64,000 bases of DNA, taken from the NCBI RefSeq assembly GCF_004328705.1, contig NZ_CP035319.1, positions 372,001-436,000 on the forward strand. The letters run 5' to 3'. Below, one piece after another: positions 53,292 to 63,565 of this stretch; the first letter of the stretch is position 1; every line of letters begins with the position of its first letter. The DNA is from Rhodococcus sp. ABRD24 (GTDB lineage: Bacteria > Actinomycetota > Actinomycetes > Mycobacteriales > Mycobacteriaceae). The notes beneath the pieces were generated by a model that worked only from the letters and a program-made list of their open reading frames with translations, was not told where the DNA came from and made no database searches. Both the position numbers and the translations under genes were made by a program.

Positions 53292-54806
53292 CTAGCGGCT
53301 GCGGAGCATCCGCGCGACCAGCACGGCCGAGGCGAGCAGCACCACCGCCGTCGCTCCGGCAGCGATGTGCATGCCGTCGACGAACGCATTCTGCGCGGAT
53401 TCCAGGAACACCGCCGCCTCCCCACTCGGCAGCGACTTCGATACCTCCACCGCGCCACCGAGGGTGCCCTGAGCCACATGCGCCTGATCGTCGTCCAACG
53501 CAGAGACGTCCAGCCCGCGGCGGAAGATCGCCAGCACCACGCTACCCAGCACGGCGACACCAAGTGCGACACCGAGTTCGTACGCGGTCTCCGATACCGC
53601 GGATGCGGCGCCCGCACGCTCGGGCTCCACCGCGCTGACAACCAGGTCCGATGTCAACGTCAACGCCACGCCGATTCCCGCCCCGGCGAGGATGAATCCC
53701 ACCACGAACGCCTGCGGGCCACTGTCCACCCGCAATGCGATCAAGGTGGCGGCGCCGATCGCCGCGATCACCAGGCCCACGCTGAGCACCCGACTCGGCT
53801 CCCACCAGCGCACCAGCCACGCCGCCGCCAGTGAGGCCACCGCGCTCACCAAGGTGCCCGGCAGCATCAGCAGTCCTGCCTCGAGCGGCCGATATCCCAG
53901 TACCAGCTGTAGATACTGCGATCCGAAGAACAGCACGCCGGCGAGTGCGAAGATCGACAGCAGGTTGGTCAGAACCGCGGTGGAGAACGCGGGCCGGGCG
54001 AACAGCGACAGGTCGATCATCGGGTCGGTCAGAGACCGCTGCCTGCGAATGAACGCCCAGCCTGCGAATGCACCGACGAGGCCGACTCCCGTGAGGAGCC
54101 ACGACGGACCGTGCACCACGGTCTCCTTGACCGCGTACACCATCAGGACCATTGCCAGCATCGACAACCCGGCGCTGACAATGTCGAACCGTCCCGGCTC
54201 CGGGTTCTTCGACTCCGGGATCACCAACGGGCCGAGCGCAATCAGCGCAATCATCACCGGGATGTTGATGAGGAACACCGAACCCCACCAATAGTGCTCG
54301 AGGAGCCAGCCGCCGATCAGTGGACCCGCCGCGGCTCCGCCACCTGCCATTGCGCCCCACACACCTATCGCGGTGATGCGCTGGTTCGGGTTGACGAACA
54401 TCGTGCGGATCAAGCCCAGGGTCGCGGGCATCAGCGTCGCACCTGACACGCCCTGCAAGACGCGCGCAACGATCAACATCTCGGGACTTGCAGACCACGC
54501 GGCGATCAGCGACGCGAGACCGAAACCAGCGGCACCGATCAGCAGAAGTCGACGACGCCCGATCCGGTCGCCGAGGGTACCCATCGTGACCAGCAAACCG
54601 GCGAGGACGAACGAGTAGATGTCGATGATCCACAGGAGCTGGGTGCTACTCGGCGCCAGGTCCTCACTGATGAACGGCAGCGCCAGATCGAGGACCGTCG
54701 CGTCCACCGAGATCAGCAGCACTGCAAAGGCAAGCACTACCAGCCCGAGCCAGTCCTTCCGGCCGGCCCTGACATCGTTCAGATCCCGCGCCGTACCCAA
54801 AGACAT
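53292..54806 (-). CDS. DHA2-family MFS drug exporter
   Basis: 504 residues with about fourteen hydrophobic helices. Motif A appears as GTLGDRIGRRRLLLIG, motif B as ARVLQGVSGATLMPATLGLI, and motif C of antiporters as GAMAGGGAAAGPLIGGWLLE; the early DATVLDLALPFI with an acidic residue in helix 1 is typical of QacA/EmrB/LfrA-like proton-drug antiporters. It should export cationic or hydrophobic compounds. The start ATG at 54806 faces the tetR gene, and the shared 125-bp region holds two operator-like repeats. Confidence 0.92.
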   Translation of the reverse strand: MSLGTARDLNDVRAGRKDWLGLVVLAFAVLLISVDATVLDLALPFISEDLAPSSTQLLWIIDIYSFVLAGLLVTMGTLGDRIGRRRLLLIGAAGFGLASLIAAWSASPEMLIVARVLQGVSGATLMPATLGLIRTMFVNPNQRITAIGVWGAMAGGGAAAGPLIGGWLLEHYWWGSVFLINIPVMIALIALGPLVIPESKNPEPGRFDIVSAGLSMLAMVLMVYAVKETVVHGPSWLLTGVGLVGAFAGWAFIRRQRSLTDPMIDLSLFARPAFSTAVLTNLLSIFALAGVLFFGSQYLQLVLGYRPLEAGLLMLPGTLVSAVASLAAAWLVRWWEPSRVLSVGLVIAAIGAATLIALRVDSGPQAFVVGFILAGAGIGVALTLTSDLVVSAVEPERAGAASAVSETAYELGVALGVAVLGSVVLAIFRRGLDVSALDDDQAHVAQGTLGGAVEVSKSLPSGEAAVFLESAQNAFVDGMHIAAGATAVVLLASAVLVARMLRSR

Positions 54807-54864
54807 GCTTCAACTCCCACAAGCAAACGCTCAATTTCGTGAATGGCAACCAACCAGGAGGTTA

Positions 54865-54927
54865 ACCGTCTGGCCGGTACAGTAGCCTCATCAGCGTAGC
54901 AGCCGACCGTCCAGCCGGTAAAGTAGC
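54865..54927. promoter_or_regulatory. Duplicated operator-like repeat between exporter and tetR
   Basis: Two direct 22-bp copies (54865-54886 and 54906-54927) share ACCGTC and GCCGGTAMAGTAGC (M = A or C), with three mismatches. Their starts are 41 bp apart, close to four helical turns. The second ends just before the tetR ATG. Likely TetR binding sites controlling both genes. Confidence 0.7.
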
Positions 54928-54931
54928 TTTC

Positions 54932-55483
54932 ATGGCATCGGACACGCGCGATCGCATTCTCGACGCACTCGAACGCCTGCTCCTGGATGTGGGGCTCGCT
55001 CAGGTCACGCTCGAAGCTGTGGCGGCGGCAGCGGGCGTCTCCAAGGGCGGGCTGCTGTACCACTTCCCGAGCAAAGAGGCGCTGTTCGCGTCCATGGTGC
55101 GGCGCCTCGGCGACCGCTCGGACCGACAACTCGCCGACGCCGTCGCCCGCGGTAGCTCGGTATCCGAGATCTACCTTCAGTACCCGGACGCGAACTCCGC
55201 CGACGAGATAGCCCTCTACCGGTCGATGCTTGCCGCGATGCGCAGCGCCGACGGACAGCACGACGAGGTGCAGCAGGCCGTCGGCGACGTCATGCGGTCA
55301 TGGGACGACGGACTACTCAGCGAGATCGACGACCCGGTGCAGGCCGAGATCGTGCGCCTCGTCGGCGACGGCATCTACCTGGCCGCCCTGCTCGGCCTGC
55401 CGCGAGCCGACCCGAACTTGCACCGCCGCGTCGTCGACCGACTGCTCGGCACCGAGTCGGCGCCGGACGCAGACGCTACGTGA
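54932..55483 (+). CDS. TetR-family regulator
   Basis: 183 residues. The N-terminal HTH is RILDALERLLLDVGLAQVTL, then AVAAAAGVSKGGLLYHFPSK, the usual TetR recognition block. The C-terminal ligand domain is helical (about 70-175) and matches the TetR_C group often paired with exporters. It is divergent from the MFS gene, so it is probably its repressor, released by a transported compound. The ATG at 54932 has no strong Shine-Dalgarno and lies 4 bp from an operator copy, implying autoregulation. It converges on ilvA with an 8-bp overlap. Confidence 0.9.
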   Translation: MASDTRDRILDALERLLLDVGLAQVTLEAVAAAAGVSKGGLLYHFPSKEALFASMVRRLGDRSDRQLADAVARGSSVSEIYLQYPDANSADEIALYRSMLAAMRSADGQHDEVQQAVGDVMRSWDDGLLSEIDDPVQAEIVRLVGDGIYLAALLGLPRADPNLHRRVVDRLLGTESAPDADAT

Positions 55484-56828
55484 GGTAGCGGTACGCCGGA
55501 GACCCAGGCTCGAGCTGTTCGACCTGGATGTGCGAGCTGCGCATCCGGTCCAGCAGATCGCCGAGACCGTCCGCCGATCCGAGCTCGACACCGACCAACG
55601 CGGCACCCGTCTCGCGGTTGTTGCGCTTGACGTACTCGAACAGCGTGATGTCGTCGTCGGGTCCGAGAACCTCATCGAGGAAACGTCGCAGGGCGCCCGG
55701 CTCCTGCGGAAAGTCGACCAGGAAGTAGTGCTTGAGCCCGAGGTGCACGAGCGAGCGCTCGAGGATCTCGCCGTAACGGGACACGTCGTTGTTACCACCG
55801 GAGATCAGGCACACGACGGTACTTCCCGGCTCGATGTCGAGCTGGCCGAGCGCCGCGACCGACAACGCGCCTGCCGGCTCGGCGATGATGCCCTCATTCT
55901 GATACAGCTCGAGCATCGACGTGCAGACCGCGCCCTCGTCGACCTGCGTCATCGCGAACGTCTCGGGCCCGTGACCCGGCCGTGGCGCCGCCATCAACGG
56001 GAGGGACGCGTGCGAAACGACGTTTGCGCCGAGCCGGGACACCACCGCGTACGGCAGGTCGCCGATCCGCTTGACCGCGGCACCGTCGACGAACGGATCG
56101 ACCTCCGGCAATGTCACTGGCCCACCGGCCACCAGCGCGGCGGTCATCGACGCGGCACCGACCGGTTCGACACCGACGATGGAAGTCCGGGGGGCGCGCT
56201 CGTGCAGATAGGTCGCGATGCCGGCGATGCAGCCGCCACCGCCGACCGGGACGACGACACTGTCCGGCGCGACCTCGAGCTGCTCGAGGATCTCCGCAGC
56301 GATCGTGCCCTGTCCTGCGGCGGTGCGGACGTCGTCGAAGGGAGGCACCATGGTTGCGCCGGTGCGCTCGACATCTGCGGCGGCCGCGGCGGCCGCGGCG
56401 TCGTAGCTCTCCCCGATCGGGATCAGTTCGACGAACCGCCCGCCGTGCACCTTGATGCGGTCGCGCTTCTGCTTGGGGGTATTGGCCGGAACGTAGATCC
56501 GCCCGGTGATCTCCATCGCCCGGCACGCGAACGCAACACCCTGCGCGTGATTGCCCGCACTCGCGGCAACCACTCCCGCGGCACGCTCGGTGTCGTTCAA
56601 CTGAACTATGAGGTTGTAGGCGCCGCGCAACTTATACGAGCGGACCACCTGCAGATCCTCGCGCTTGAGGTAGACGCGGGCGCCGGTCAGGGCGGAGAGC
56701 CGTTCACTGATCTGAAGGGGTGTCGCATCGATGACGTGCGCAATTCGCTCCGCTGCAGCATCGATCTCATCCGCGGTGAGCGCGGGCGAGGTTACCTTCA
56801 GATCTGCGAGTTTCGGCGAACTAGACAC
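55476..56828 (-). CDS. ilvA: Threonine dehydratase (biosynthetic type)
   Basis: 450 residues. Lys66 in REDLQVVRSYKLRGAYN binds PLP; SAGNHAQGVAFACR and VPVGGGGCIAG (phosphate cup) follow. The C-terminal ACT-like region is KHYFLVDFPQEPGALRRFL (about 365-450), one copy, as in short-type IlvA. It deaminates threonine to 2-oxobutyrate, first step of isoleucine synthesis, and is usually inhibited by isoleucine through the ACT-like domain. The GTG at 56828 is the only good start: an ATG seven bases upstream leads to an immediate TAG in another frame. Confidence 0.94.
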   Translation of the reverse strand: MSSSPKLADLKVTSPALTADEIDAAAERIAHVIDATPLQISERLSALTGARVYLKREDLQVVRSYKLRGAYNLIVQLNDTERAAGVVAASAGNHAQGVAFACRAMEITGRIYVPANTPKQKRDRIKVHGGRFVELIPIGESYDAAAAAAAADVERTGATMVPPFDDVRTAAGQGTIAAEILEQLEVAPDSVVVPVGGGGCIAGIATYLHERAPRTSIVGVEPVGAASMTAALVAGGPVTLPEVDPFVDGAAVKRIGDLPYAVVSRLGANVVSHASLPLMAAPRPGHGPETFAMTQVDEGAVCTSMLELYQNEGIIAEPAGALSVAALGQLDIEPGSTVVCLISGGNNDVSRYGEILERSLVHLGLKHYFLVDFPQEPGALRRFLDEVLGPDDDITLFEYVKRNNRETGAALVGVELGSADGLGDLLDRMRSSHIQVEQLEPGSPAYRYLT

Positions 56829-56963
56829 CCATCTATGCTGCCACTGCGCGCCCCGCGGCGCTCACCCGACCCACTGACCCGGCACCGGGGGCCGCCGATT
56901 CGTCCGAACTGCGACGGTCGCGGCACATTGCACAGATCCGACTTTCCGGATCCGAGCGGGCGA

Positions 56964-57398
56964 CTACTGCGGTGTGAGGACGAAGACCGGGATCTGCCGC
57001 TCGGTGCCTGCCTGGTAGGTCGCGTAATCGGGCCACACCTCGACAGCGCGCTCCCACCAGACGGCCTTCTCGTCGCCTGTGACCTCGCGGGCGACCATGT
57101 CCTGCTTGACGGGCCCGTCCTGCAGTTCGACGCGCGGGTCGGCAATGACGTTGTGGTACCAGACGGGATGCGTCGGAGCCCCACCGCGCGACGCGACGAC
57201 GGCGTACTCACCGCCGTGCTCGACGCGCATCAGCGGCGTCTTGCGGAGCTTGCCTGACTTGGCACCCTTGGTGGTCAACACGACGACAGGCTTGCCCTCG
57301 AGCGTTGTTCCCTCGGAACCGCCGGAGCGCTCGTAGAGGTCGACCTGGTCTGCTGCCCACTTGCTGGGGCTGGGTTCGTATTCACCAATGAGAGGCAT
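56964..57398 (-). CDS. F420-dependent (Ddn-type) nitroreductase family protein
   Basis: 144 residues, the family norm. [20 protein letters not shown] and [21 protein letters not shown] are Ddn/FDOR split-barrel signatures; the Lys/Ser-rich KSGKLRKTP loop contacts the F420 phosphate tail. Such enzymes reduce quinones or other acceptors with F420H2; the M. tuberculosis member activates pretomanid. The ATG at 57398 ([14 protein letters not shown]) fits the family start; the frame extends upstream to 57461 through sequence of poorer quality. Divergent from the small membrane-protein gene, with a 22-bp palindrome between. Confidence 0.9.
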   Translation of the reverse strand: MPLIGEYEPSPSKWAADQVDLYERSGGSEGTTLEGKPVVVLTTKGAKSGKLRKTPLMRVEHGGEYAVVASRGGAPTHPVWYHNVIADPRVELQDGPVKQDMVAREVTGDEKAVWWERAVEVWPDYATYQAGTERQIPVFVLTPQ

Positions 57399-57484
57399 GG
57401 GTCCAGTGAACACCCTCACCACGACATCGACCACTCGACTGCGCCGCCACGCGAGACACACGCCGAAAGTTCGCTGGACCGAAA

Positions 57485-57506
57485 TTCAGAGTATGCGTAC
57501 TCTGAA
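57485..57506. promoter_or_regulatory. 22-bp palindromic operator candidate
   Basis: TTCAGAGTA-TGCG-TACTCTGAA: perfect 9-bp arms around four bases. It lies in the divergent region about 87 bp from the nitroreductase ATG and 49 bp from the small membrane-protein ATG. The form suits a dimeric TetR/PadR/GntR-type repressor; no such regulator gene is adjacent. Confidence 0.68.
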
Positions 57507-57554
57507 CATACAGACCACGCCAGACCGAACCGAGCGCGAATCGAGGTGACCGCC

Positions 57555-57788
57555 ATGACCACCACCGCAGCCCACCGGCGCACCGCCGGCAGTCACGCAG
57601 CCACTGTCGACATCGCCGGTACCGCTTGGCCGCTCCACAAGCTCGAGGCCGTCGCCGCGTGGCTAGGCACCTTCCTCCTGGTGCTGACCGTCACGCAGGT
57701 ATTGCAGATCGCGGTCCTCACCGCGGCGGTCGTCGCCGTCGTCGTGTGGTGGGTCCGGCGCGCACTGATCCTGCGCCGCAAGGACTGA
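57555..57788 (+). CDS. Small membrane protein, unknown function
   Basis: 77 residues. A hydrophilic N-terminus precedes one or two hydrophobic segments (LEAVAAWLGTFLLVLTVTQV, then LQIAVLTAAVVAVVVWWV) and a basic end RRALILRRKD. GAGGTG upstream supports the ATG at 57555, though the GTG at 57546 is also in frame. It lies 64 bp before the ABC transporter genes on the same strand and behind the 22-bp palindrome, so it may be co-regulated with them. Not recognised. Confidence 0.65.
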   Translation: MTTTAAHRRTAGSHAATVDIAGTAWPLHKLEAVAAWLGTFLLVLTVTQVLQIAVLTAAVVAVVVWWVRRALILRRKD

Positions 57789-57852
57789 ACGGCACACCCG
57801 GCAGATTCTGATTCCTGTCGTATTTGTCGGAGAATCCCGTAGCGTCCCGACT

Positions 57853-58788
57853 ATGACCTCGTCCACCCTCGCTACCGGTATCCGTGCCCACGGCCTGGCC
57901 CGAGCATTCGGCGCGGTGCACGCAGTGCGCGCAATGGATTTCGTGGCGGAACCGGGTGAGGTGACCGCGCTGATCGGGCCGAACGGTTCAGGCAAGACCA
58001 CGCTGCTACTCATGCTGGCTTCGCTCCTGCGGCCCGACGCGGGCACGATCGACATCTGCGGGCACGACCCGACCACCGACACCGCGCAGGTGCGGGCCCT
58101 GCTCGGCTGGATGCCGGATACCCTCGGCATGTGGGAGTCGCTGACGGCCCGCGAGATTCTCCTGACGGTCGCCCGCCTCTATGGAATCGGACCGGCCGCG
58201 GCGCGGCAGCGGACAGCCGATCTACTCGATACGGTCAAACTCGGCGATCTCGCGGACACCCCGGCCCGAGCATTCTCACGTGGACAGCAGCAACGACTTT
58301 CGCTGGCCCGCGCACTCGTCAACGATCCGCTGGTTCTGCTGTTGGACGAACCGGCGTCGGGGCTGGATCCTGGCGCACGAATCGAGCTGCGGGTACTCCT
58401 TCGCCGGCTCGCGACCGAGGGCCGGACCGTCGTCGTCAGCTCCCATGTCCTGGCAGACCTCGACGAGATGGCCGATCGGGCCGTGTTCGTCGCCGACGGG
58501 CGCACGGTGCGGATGCAGACGCTCGCCGAGGCCGGCGCCCAAGCGCGGACGTTCGTCGTACGGGCGCTGGACCCCACGACGCTCGACGTAGCGCTGGCCC
58601 GGGCCGGTCGGCCGCTGCACGCTCCGGCCGACCATAGACCCGGCGACCGGGTGATCATCGTGGAGAACGACTCCGACGCCGCGCACGTACTGCGTGCCCT
58701 CGTCGCGGACGGGGTCGCCGTCACCGAATTCGGACCCGCTACCGGCACCTGGGAACAGACGTACCTGAGCATGCAGGAAGCGCAGTGA
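57853..58788 (+). CDS. ABC transporter ATP-binding protein
   Basis: 311 residues. Walker A GPNGSGKTTLL (about 43-53), signature FSRGQQQRLSLAR, Walker B VLLLDEPASGLDPG and switch His in VVSSHVLADLDE. The C-terminal 90 residues resemble the extra domain of drug or lipid exporters (CcmA/DrrA-like). It powers the permease encoded directly downstream, whose start overlaps this stop by 4 bp. Substrate unknown. Confidence 0.93.
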   Translation: MTSSTLATGIRAHGLARAFGAVHAVRAMDFVAEPGEVTALIGPNGSGKTTLLLMLASLLRPDAGTIDICGHDPTTDTAQVRALLGWMPDTLGMWESLTAREILLTVARLYGIGPAAARQRTADLLDTVKLGDLADTPARAFSRGQQQRLSLARALVNDPLVLLLDEPASGLDPGARIELRVLLRRLATEGRTVVVSSHVLADLDEMADRAVFVADGRTVRMQTLAEAGAQARTFVVRALDPTTLDVALARAGRPLHAPADHRPGDRVIIVENDSDAAHVLRALVADGVAVTEFGPATGTWEQTYLSMQEAQ

Positions 58789-59843
58789 GGGAAGGAGCGG
58801 CTGTGCCCGCACGAGTCGCCGAGACCGACGTACGACCGAATCTCGGCTACCTGGACGGCGTCACGACCGTGTTCGGACTCGAGATTCGGCAACGACTCCG
58901 CACCCGCGGTTGGTACGTGCTGCTCATAGTGTGGTTCGTGCTGATCTCTGCGGTTGCTGCGCTCGGTGAGGCGTCCGTCGACTCCACCGACATGGCGGGA
59001 CAATTCCTGTTCGAACTCGTCGTCGGGTTTGTGCTGTTGTTCGCGCTGCTCGTGGTTCCGGCCGTGTCGGCAAACGCAATCAGCGGTGACCGCGCCGCCG
59101 GCACTCTCGCGATTCTGCAGAACACGCTGCTGCGGCCCGGTCAGCTGTTGTGGGGCAAATGGTTAGCGGCCTGGGTAGCCTCGCTGGCGTTTCTCGCAGC
59201 AGCGCTGCCCGCGCTCGTGTGGGCGGTGGTACGCGGCGGCATCCACCTCGCCAGCCTCCCGGTGTTCTTGCTGATGGTGGCTATCGAGCTCGGCCTGATG
59301 TGCGCGATCGGAGTCGGCGTGTCGGCGCGGTCACACCGGCCGCTCTTCGCGGTGACGGCGACCTATCTCCTGGTCGCGTCGTTCGCGGTGGGCACGCTGA
59401 TCGCGTTCGGATTGAGTTCGGCACTGACCTCCGAGGACGTGCGGGTGGCACAGGTGCAGTCCTGGGAGCCGGGTCCGGACGGGGGCCGATACCTGTGCAG
59501 CGACACCGAATTCAGCACCCGCACCGTCTTTCACACCGAACGGACCGCTTGGATGCTCTCGGCGAACCCGTTCGTGGTAGTCGCCGACGCCGTGCCGCAG
59601 CCTCCGGATTCGGAGGACTCCGGGGTGATGGCCGCTATCAGTTCGAGCGTGCGGGAGGCACAGCGCGGCGCGATCGAGACCACCCCATGCCTGGATCAAG
59701 CCATCGATCCCGCCGAACCGGGCCCGATCTGGCCGCTGGGTGTGGGCATCCAAGGTGTCGTCGCCGCGGCAGCGCTAGCGGCCGGCGGCCGACGCCTGCG
59801 GACCCCGATGGGCCGACTGCCGATGGGCATGCGCGTGGCCTAG
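58785..59843 (+). CDS. ABC transporter permease
   Basis: 352 residues with about six hydrophobic segments: near 38-55 (WYVLLIVWFVLISAVAAL), 75-100, 125-145, 150-170, 185-210, and a last one near 320-340. SGDRAAGTLAILQNTLLRPGQ after the second helix is the coupling-type motif of ABC-2 permeases. A large extracytoplasmic loop (about 215-310) has two Cys (RYLCSDTEF and TTPCLDQ). GTGA overlap with the ATPase gene; a GTG at 58803 is an alternative. The pair forms an ABC-2 exporter or membrane-remodelling system of unknown cargo. Confidence 0.88.
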   Translation: MREGAAVPARVAETDVRPNLGYLDGVTTVFGLEIRQRLRTRGWYVLLIVWFVLISAVAALGEASVDSTDMAGQFLFELVVGFVLLFALLVVPAVSANAISGDRAAGTLAILQNTLLRPGQLLWGKWLAAWVASLAFLAAALPALVWAVVRGGIHLASLPVFLLMVAIELGLMCAIGVGVSARSHRPLFAVTATYLLVASFAVGTLIAFGLSSALTSEDVRVAQVQSWEPGPDGGRYLCSDTEFSTRTVFHTERTAWMLSANPFVVVADAVPQPPDSEDSGVMAAISSSVREAQRGAIETTPCLDQAIDPAEPGPIWPLGVGIQGVVAAAALAAGGRRLRTPMGRLPMGMRVA

Positions 59844-59917
59844 GCACGGCCGACGCGCCTGCGTCGACCGTGGTCCGCTCCCCCGGGCCGTCTCGGGCCG
59901 GATGGTCGCACGTTCCG

Positions 59918-62900
59918 TCAGACCGTCAGGCAGCTCGGTCCGAGTAGAGCCTTCAGGTCACCCATGAGTGCCGACGATGGCTCCACCCGCAGAACGTCGT
60001 CGACCTTCCACAGCGACGTACCCCGGCTGCCGATGAGCCGCACATGAACGTCAGAGGTACCGGGGTGACGCGTCAGCACCTGCCTGAGCGCGCCCAGCTT
60101 CTCCTTGGTGCACTGCCGCACCGGAAGGCTCACCGCTACCGGCTTCGCAACACCGACTGCCGAAAGATCAGGCACTGCAAGGTCGTTGGCAATCAGCGAG
60201 ATCCGGTCGTCGCGGATCGAGACCCGCGCCTTGACCAGCACCACCGAGTCTTCGACGACGTCCATCCCGTACACCGAGTAGGCCTGCGGGAAGAACAACA
60301 CCTCGATGCCACCGGAAAGATCCTCGAGCTGCGCCGACGCCCACGTCAGCCCGTTCTTGTTGATCCGGCGGTTCACCGATGCGAGGATGCCGCCGACGGT
60401 CACCTGGGTGCCGTCCTTGACATCACCCTCGAGGATCGTCGGGATCGCCGTGTCCGATTGTGAGGAAAGCACGTGCTCGACCCCGTTGAGGGGGTGCCCG
60501 GACACGTAGAGGCCCAGCATCTCGCGTTCGAGGGCGAGGCGATGCTTGGTCTCCCATTCCTCGTCGGGAATCTTGACGTTGAACACCGACGCGACAGACT
60601 CGTCCGCGTCCTCGCCGCCGAACAGGTCGAACTGGCCGATCGCCTCGGCCTTCTTGGTGCCCATGACCGCGTCGATCGCATCGGCGTGTACCAGCATCAG
60701 GCCCTTGCGCGGGTGACCGAGCGAGTCGAATCCGCCTGCCTTGATGAGTGATTCGGTGACCTTCTTGGAACAGGCGAGAGCGTCGATCTTGCCGAGATAG
60801 TCGGAGAAGTCGGTGAACTTCGATTTCTCGGTGCGTGCCCTGATGATCGACGCGACGACGTTGGCGCCGACGTTGCGGACCGCGCCGAGGCCGAACCGGA
60901 TGTCCTCGCCGACGGAGGCGAAGTTGACCTCGGATTCGTTGACGTCCGGCGGGAGCACGGTGATGCCCATCTTGCGGCAGTCCGCCAAGTACACGGCAGC
61001 CTTGTCCTTGTCGTCACCGACCGAGGTGAGCAGGCCGGCCATGTACTCGGCCGGATAGTTCGCCTTGAGATACGCGGTCCAGAACGAGACCAGGCCGTAG
61101 CCGGCGGCGTGCGACTTGTTGAACGCGTAGCCGGCGAACGGGAGGATGGTGTCCCACAGCGCCTTGATGGCAGGTTCGGAGAACTCGTTCTTCAGCATGC
61201 CGTCGCGGAAGCCCGCGTAGGCCTCCTCCAGCACCGAGAGTTTCTTCTTACCCATGGCTCGACGGAGGATGTCGGCCTGTCCCAGTGAGTAGCCGGCCAC
61301 CTTCTGAGCGATCTGCATGATCTGCTCCTGGTAGACGATCAGGCCGAAGGTGTCCTTGAGGATCTCCTTGAGCGGCTCCTCGAGCTCCGGGTGGATCGGC
61401 TTGACTTCCTGCCGCCCGTTCTTGCGGTCGGCGTAGTCGTTGTGGGCGTTCATGCCCATCGGACCCGGGCGATACAGCGCCAGCACGGCGACGATGTCCT
61501 CGAATCCGGTGGGCTGCATGCGCCGAAGCAGGTCCCGCATCGCGCTGCCGTCGAGCTGGAAGACGCCGAGAGTGTCACCGCGCGCGAGCAACTCGTACGT
61601 GGCAGGGTCCTCGATCGGCAGCGTGTCGAGGTCGATGTCGATGCCACGATTGGCCTTGATGTTCTCGATCGCGTCACCGATCACCGTGAGGTTACGCAAA
61701 CCCAGAAAATCCATCTTCAACAGGCCGATAGCCTCACACGACGGATAATCCCAACCGGTGATGATCGCACCGTCCTGCGCACGCTTCCACACCGGAATCG
61801 CATCCGTGAGCGGCTCCGACGACATGATCACCGCACACGCATGCACACCCGCATTACGAATCAGACCCTCGAGACCCTTCGCGGTCTGATAAATCTTCGC
61901 GACATCCGGATTCGAATCGATCAGCGCCCGAACCTCCACAGCCTCCTTGTACCGCTCATGCTCCGGATCGGTGATCCCCGCCACCGAAATATCCTTCGCC
62001 ATGATCGGCGGCGGCAGCGCCTTGGTGATCTGATCAGCAATCGCGAACCCCGGCTGCCCGAACTGCACCCGCGCCGAATCCTTGATCGCAGCCTTCGTCT
62101 TGATCGTGCCGAACGTGATGACCTGCGCGACCTTGTCACTACCCCACTTCTCGGTGGCATACCGCACCATCTCACCACGACGACGATCATCGAAATCGAT
62201 ATCGATATCAGGCATCGACACACGCTCAGGATTGAGGAACCGCTCGAACAACAAACCATGCGGAATCGGATCGATATTGGTGATACCCATCGCATACGCC
62301 ACCAACGAACCCGCCGCGGAACCCCGACCCGGACCGACCCGGATACCCACCTCACGCGCATAATTGATCAGATCACCGACAACAAGGAAATACGCCGGAA
62401 ACCCCATCTCATTGATCACACCGATCTCGTAATCGGCACGCTCGAGATACTCCTGCGGCGGCCCACCCGGGAACCGACGATCCAGCCCACGCAACACCTC
62501 GTGCCGCAGAAACGTCTGCTGCGTATGCCCCTCCGGCACCGGAAAAACCGGCATCCGATCGTGATGCGCCCACACCTCGTCATACGACTGCACCCGCTCA
62601 CCGATCACCAGCGAGTTGTCACACGCCCCCGGCACCTCCGCATCCCAGATCGCCCGCATCTCCTCCGCGGACTTGAGATAATAACCGTCACCGTCGAACT
62701 TGAACCGCGTCGGATCCGACAGCGTCTTACCCGTCTGAATACACAACAACGCCTCGTGATTCTCCGCCGCATCCTTCGTCACGTAATGACAGTCATTCGT
62801 CGCCAACGGCGCAATACCCAACCGCCGACCGATATCGAGCAACCCCTCCCGCACCCGACGCTCGATCGACAGCCCATGATCCATCAACTCGAGAAAGAAA

Positions 62901-63454
62901 TTGTCCTTCCCCCAGATCTCCTGCCACTTCGCCGCCGCCTCGAGCGCCTCCCGATCATGACCCAGACGCAACCGCGTCTGAATCTCCCCCGACGGACAAC
63001 CCGTCGTCGCGATGATCCCCTCCGCATGCTGGGCAATCAGATCCTCATCCATCCGCGGCCACTTACCGAGCTGACCCTCGATCGACGCCAACGACGACAA
63101 CTTGAACAGATTCCGCAACCCCGTCGCATTCTCCGCGACCATCGTCATATGCGTGTACGCACCCGAACCGGACACATCATCAGACTTCTGACTCCGATCA
63201 CCCCACAACACCCGCTTGGTGTTGAACCGCGACTCCGGCGCAACATACGCCTCGATACCGATGATCGGCTTGATGCCATGCTTCTTCGCAACGTTGTAGA
63301 ACTCACTCGCCCCATACATGTTGCCGTGGTCGGTCATCCCCACCGCCGTCATCCCCAGACGCTCCGCCTCCCGAAACAACGGACCAACCTTTGCCGCACC
63401 ATCAAGCATCGAATACTCGGTGTGATTGTGCAGGTGAACGAACGAGTCAGCCAC
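59918..63454 (-). CDS. dnaE: DNA polymerase III alpha subunit
   Basis: 1178 residues. PHP domain 1-270 starts [18 protein letters not shown] with metal-ligand histidines present, consistent with the intrinsic proofreading reported for actinobacterial DnaE1. The polymerase core holds the catalytic acidic cluster [14 protein letters not shown] (near 414) and a further Asp in the following palm segment; helix-hairpin-helix and OB folds follow, the OB near 1000-1080 ([20 protein letters not shown]). It is the replicative polymerase, not the ImuC/DnaE2 mutasome type, judging by length and intact PHP. The GTG at 63454 is used. Codon usage changes sharply near 61690: the 5' 1.75 kb avoids C-ending codons. 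Confidence 0.96.
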   Translation of the reverse strand: MADSFVHLHNHTEYSMLDGAAKVGPLFREAERLGMTAVGMTDHGNMYGASEFYNVAKKHGIKPIIGIEAYVAPESRFNTKRVLWGDRSQKSDDVSGSGAYTHMTMVAENATGLRNLFKLSSLASIEGQLGKWPRMDEDLIAQHAEGIIATTGCPSGEIQTRLRLGHDREALEAAAKWQEIWGKDNFFLELMDHGLSIERRVREGLLDIGRRLGIAPLATNDCHYVTKDAAENHEALLCIQTGKTLSDPTRFKFDGDGYYLKSAEEMRAIWDAEVPGACDNSLVIGERVQSYDEVWAHHDRMPVFPVPEGHTQQTFLRHEVLRGLDRRFPGGPPQEYLERADYEIGVINEMGFPAYFLVVGDLINYAREVGIRVGPGRGSAAGSLVAYAMGITNIDPIPHGLLFERFLNPERVSMPDIDIDFDDRRRGEMVRYATEKWGSDKVAQVITFGTIKTKAAIKDSARVQFGQPGFAIADQITKALPPPIMAKDISVAGITDPEHERYKEAVEVRALIDSNPDVAKIYQTAKGLEGLIRNAGVHACAVIMSSEPLTDAIPVWKRAQDGAIITGWDYPSCEAIGLLKMDFLGLRNLTVIGDAIENIKANRGIDIDLDTLPIEDPATYELLARGDTLGVFQLDGSAMRDLLRRMQPTGFEDIVAVLALYRPGPMGMNAHNDYADRKNGRQEVKPIHPELEEPLKEILKDTFGLIVYQEQIMQIAQKVAGYSLGQADILRRAMGKKKLSVLEEAYAGFRDGMLKNEFSEPAIKALWDTILPFAGYAFNKSHAAGYGLVSFWTAYLKANYPAEYMAGLLTSVGDDKDKAAVYLADCRKMGITVLPPDVNESEVNFASVGEDIRFGLGAVRNVGANVVASIIRARTEKSKFTDFSDYLGKIDALACSKKVTESLIKAGGFDSLGHPRKGLMLVHADAIDAVMGTKKAEAIGQFDLFGGEDADESVASVFNVKIPDEEWETKHRLALEREMLGLYVSGHPLNGVEHVLSSQSDTAIPTILEGDVKDGTQVTVGGILASVNRRINKNGLTWASAQLEDLSGGIEVLFFPQAYSVYGMDVVEDSVVLVKARVSIRDDRISLIANDLAVPDLSAVGVAKPVAVSLPVRQCTKEKLGALRQVLTRHPGTSDVHVRLIGSRGTSLWKVDDVLRVEPSSALMGDLKALLGPSCLTV

Positions 63455-63565
63455 GCGCGCCTCTCTGTCTACGGCCCGTGCGCGAGCACCGGCGGGTCCC
63501 AGCGGTCACTGAGTCTATGCCCTGGCACTGACAGGTACCGGAAGCCCGTGACTGCGCGATTCCCA

